From the NCBI GenBank assembly GCA_025922795.1, contig JAICHC010000190.1:1-6100 (forward strand): a DNA stretch of 6,100 nucleotides. Direction: 5' to 3'. The DNA is from Candidatus Binatia bacterium. Lineage in GTDB: Bacteria; Desulfobacterota_B; Binatia; UBA9968. A model generated the notes under the pieces. That model was given only the letters and a program-made list of their open reading frames with translations. It made no database searches and was not told the origin of the DNA. The position numbers were made by a program, and so were the translations under genes. Shown piece by piece: positions 5,026-6,100 of the stretch. Position 1 is the stretch's first letter. Each line of letters opens with the position of its first letter.

Positions 5026-6036
5026 CTAGCGGCCGCCGAACACCTCATGAAACGTTTTGCCGTACCGCTCAAAATTCCCCAGAACTTCCGTCGGCGCAAA
5101 CGCCGGCTTGATACCTTCGATCAAGCGCGTCTGGGCGGGCGTTACATCGATTCGATCCGGAATGCGATTCATGCCGCGAATCAATTCCTGGCCGCGCTTG
5201 GACAGCACAAAGTCGATGAACAGGCGCGCCGCATTCGGATGCGGCGCCTTGGCGGCAATCCCGGTGGGATGAATGTTGGCAAAAACGGGGTTCAGATAGA
5301 CCCAATCGACCGGCGCGCCCGAGGGTTTCAAAACTTCGAACGTCTGAGAGTATGCGGTAAGCGCACCGCTAAATTCACCCGCGGCAACGAGTTGGGCCAA
5401 CAGCGTTCTGCCCGCGCGCAACTGAGTCTGCTTGGCGAGCTCGCGCATGTAAGCCAAACCTTCTTCTTCGCCCATGGCTTTGAGCATGGTGCCGAACCAT
5501 TCATAGGCGCGGCTGTCCATGCCGATCTGCCCCTTCCACTCCGCTTTTAATAAATCTTTGTAGGACTTCGGTACCCCCGTTTTCGCCACCGCGCGGCTGT
5601 TGTAACCGAAGGCCGCATAGTTCGTGTAGGTGGAAGTCCACATCGCTTGCGAATCCTTGTAACCGTCGCGATAAAATTTTCTCTCCGGCGAATCGTAAGG
5701 CGCCAGCAGCCCCCGTTTTTTGAGATTGTGCCCGTAAAAACTCGTCGTCACCACCACATCCCAAAGATTTTGCCCAGCGCGATTTTCGGTTAAAATTCTT
5801 TCCATCAGTGCCGAGTCGGTGCTGCGATAAAACACCGCGTCAATCTTCGGAAAGAGCTGTTTGAAACCATCGATGAGAGTCTTCGAATCGGCGGCGTTGA
5901 AGGTCGCGTAGAACATCAGCTTGCCTTCCGCCTCCGCCTTTTCCTTCAAACCCTGAGCGTTCGCCGGAAACGTGGCGAGCCATATTCCAAGGCTGATCGC
6001 AAAAAACAACATTGTACCCGTTCGAAACCTTTGCAT
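5026..6036 (-). CDS. periplasmic solute-binding protein, iron/thiamine ABC transporter type
   Basis: A 336-residue secreted binding protein from ATG 6036. Residues 1-27 form a Sec signal: basic QRFR, hydrophobic MLFFAISLGIWLATF, and ANA before Gln28. The mature protein follows the two-lobe plan of family 1/6 solute-binding proteins (FbpA/AfuA/ThiB-like): GKLMFYATFNAAD (38-50), MERILTENRAGQNLWDVV (78-95), FGYNSRAV (143-150), SYKDLLKAEWKGQIGMD (158-174), APVDWVY (241-247), and HPNAARLFIDFVLSKRGQE (266-284). The adjacent tyrosine pair that binds iron in FbpA is not evident; the corresponding stretch appears to have a single Tyr (AYSQ, Y229), so iron as ligand is doubtful. A GTG at 6063 or ATG at 6060 would add MMECWSNGV, which is simply translation of the 8-bp repeat. 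The 6036 start gives a cleaner signal peptide and has a GGAG ten bases upstream. It is upstream of the ATPase gene and probably its transport partner. Confidence 0.9.
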   Translation of the reverse strand: MQRFRTGTMLFFAISLGIWLATFPANAQGLKEKAEAEGKLMFYATFNAADSKTLIDGFKQLFPKIDAVFYRSTDSALMERILTENRAGQNLWDVVVTTSFYGHNLKKRGLLAPYDSPERKFYRDGYKDSQAMWTSTYTNYAAFGYNSRAVAKTGVPKSYKDLLKAEWKGQIGMDSRAYEWFGTMLKAMGEEEGLAYMRELAKQTQLRAGRTLLAQLVAAGEFSGALTAYSQTFEVLKPSGAPVDWVYLNPVFANIHPTGIAAKAPHPNAARLFIDFVLSKRGQELIRGMNRIPDRIDVTPAQTRLIEGIKPAFAPTEVLGNFERYGKTFHEVFGGR

Positions 6037-6067
6037 CACTCCATTACTCCAACATTCCATCACTCCA
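6036..6067 (-). repeat. four tandem 8-bp units at the start of the binding-protein gene
   Basis: Read on the minus strand the units are TGGAGTGA (6067-6060), TGGAATGT (6059-6052), TGGAGTAA (6051-6044) and TGGAGTGA (6043-6036). Two are identical and the others differ by one and three bases. The array supplies the GGAG ribosome-binding sequence and the first base of the ATG at 6036, and also creates the upstream GTG/ATG starts at 6063 and 6060. From memory, similar TGGAGTRATGGA-type degenerate arrays recur in intergenic regions of some environmental bacteria; copy number in this genome cannot be seen from one window. Confidence 0.7.
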
Positions 6068-6098
6068 ACCTGCTCTTCACGGCATCTCCGCCAATAAC
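6060..6098 (-). CDS. possible C-terminal end of an upstream minus-strand gene (partial)
   Basis: Reading from 6098 leftward gives VIGGDAVKSRLE and then TGA at 6062-6060, overlapping the ATG at 6060-6058 by one base. This looks like a plausible protein tail and would make the upstream gene abut the binding-protein gene, possibly the missing permease or another operon member. A second minus frame gives RLLAEMP then TGA at 6079-6077, which is also possible. The evidence is only about a dozen codons, and the last bases lie in the 8-bp repeat. Confidence 0.25.
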   Translation of the reverse strand, partial: VIGGDAVKSRLE

Positions 6099-6100
6099 CG

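Noticed and set aside
5012..5028. GGCG/CGCC stem after the binding-protein stop as a terminator
   Set aside because: The stem is only four base pairs and the T-rich stretch begins several bases away, so it is too weak; the genes are more likely cotranscribed.
5017..5550. 177-residue open frame on the plus strand opposite the solute-binding protein gene
   Set aside because: Antisense shadow of a well-supported secreted protein, with Arg/Gly/Ala/His-rich composition and no motif.

Overview
The window is a moderately GC-rich, gene-dense piece of bacterial chromosome, probably from an uncultured Gram-negative soil or sediment lineage. Exported proteins with Sec-type or lipoprotein signals, strong GGAGG ribosome-binding sites and ABC-transporter/ornithine-cyclodeaminase gene content fit environmental deltaproteobacteria-like groups (Binatota, Rokubacteria, Tectomicrobia or similar). 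The taxon is inferred from general resemblance and cannot be proven here. No rRNA, tRNA, CRISPR array, transposase or phage gene was seen.

Layout. The left edge (2-40, +) carries what looks like the last 12 codons of a gene entering from outside. A 140-base convergent spacer follows, holding two small stem-loops. A minus-strand pair comes next. It runs from 2130 down to 1324 (zinc ribbon, membrane anchor, coiled coil and SH3-like domain) and then from 1203 down to 181 (a class I SAM-dependent methyltransferase with a signal peptide). Each gene of the pair has its own plausible sigma70-type promoter. A 178-base divergent region with a 10-bp-arm inverted repeat separates this pair from a plus-strand ornithine cyclodeaminase/mu-crystallin family gene (2309-3250), which has an excellent ribosome-binding site. 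A 111-base convergent spacer with a modest terminator hairpin follows.

The right half is a minus-strand run read from 6036 to 3362. It encodes an iron/thiamine-type periplasmic solute-binding protein, a nitrate/sulfonate/taurine-type ABC ATPase, and a predicted lipoprotein methyltransferase of the COG4798 type. The first two are a transporter's receptor and motor. The permease is not in the window and may lie beyond base 6100. The start of the binding-protein gene sits in four tandem 8-bp units (6036-6067) that look like an intergenic repeat element.

Taken together this is mostly ordinary accessory metabolism and transport. I did not find a clear new biological system. The points most worth a second look are: two unrelated SAM methyltransferases that both carry export signals; the 8-bp tandem repeat overlapping a gene start; the unusual pairing of transporter families; an Asp-to-Asn change at the expected catalytic position of the cyclodeaminase homologue; and the inverted repeat between the divergent genes.
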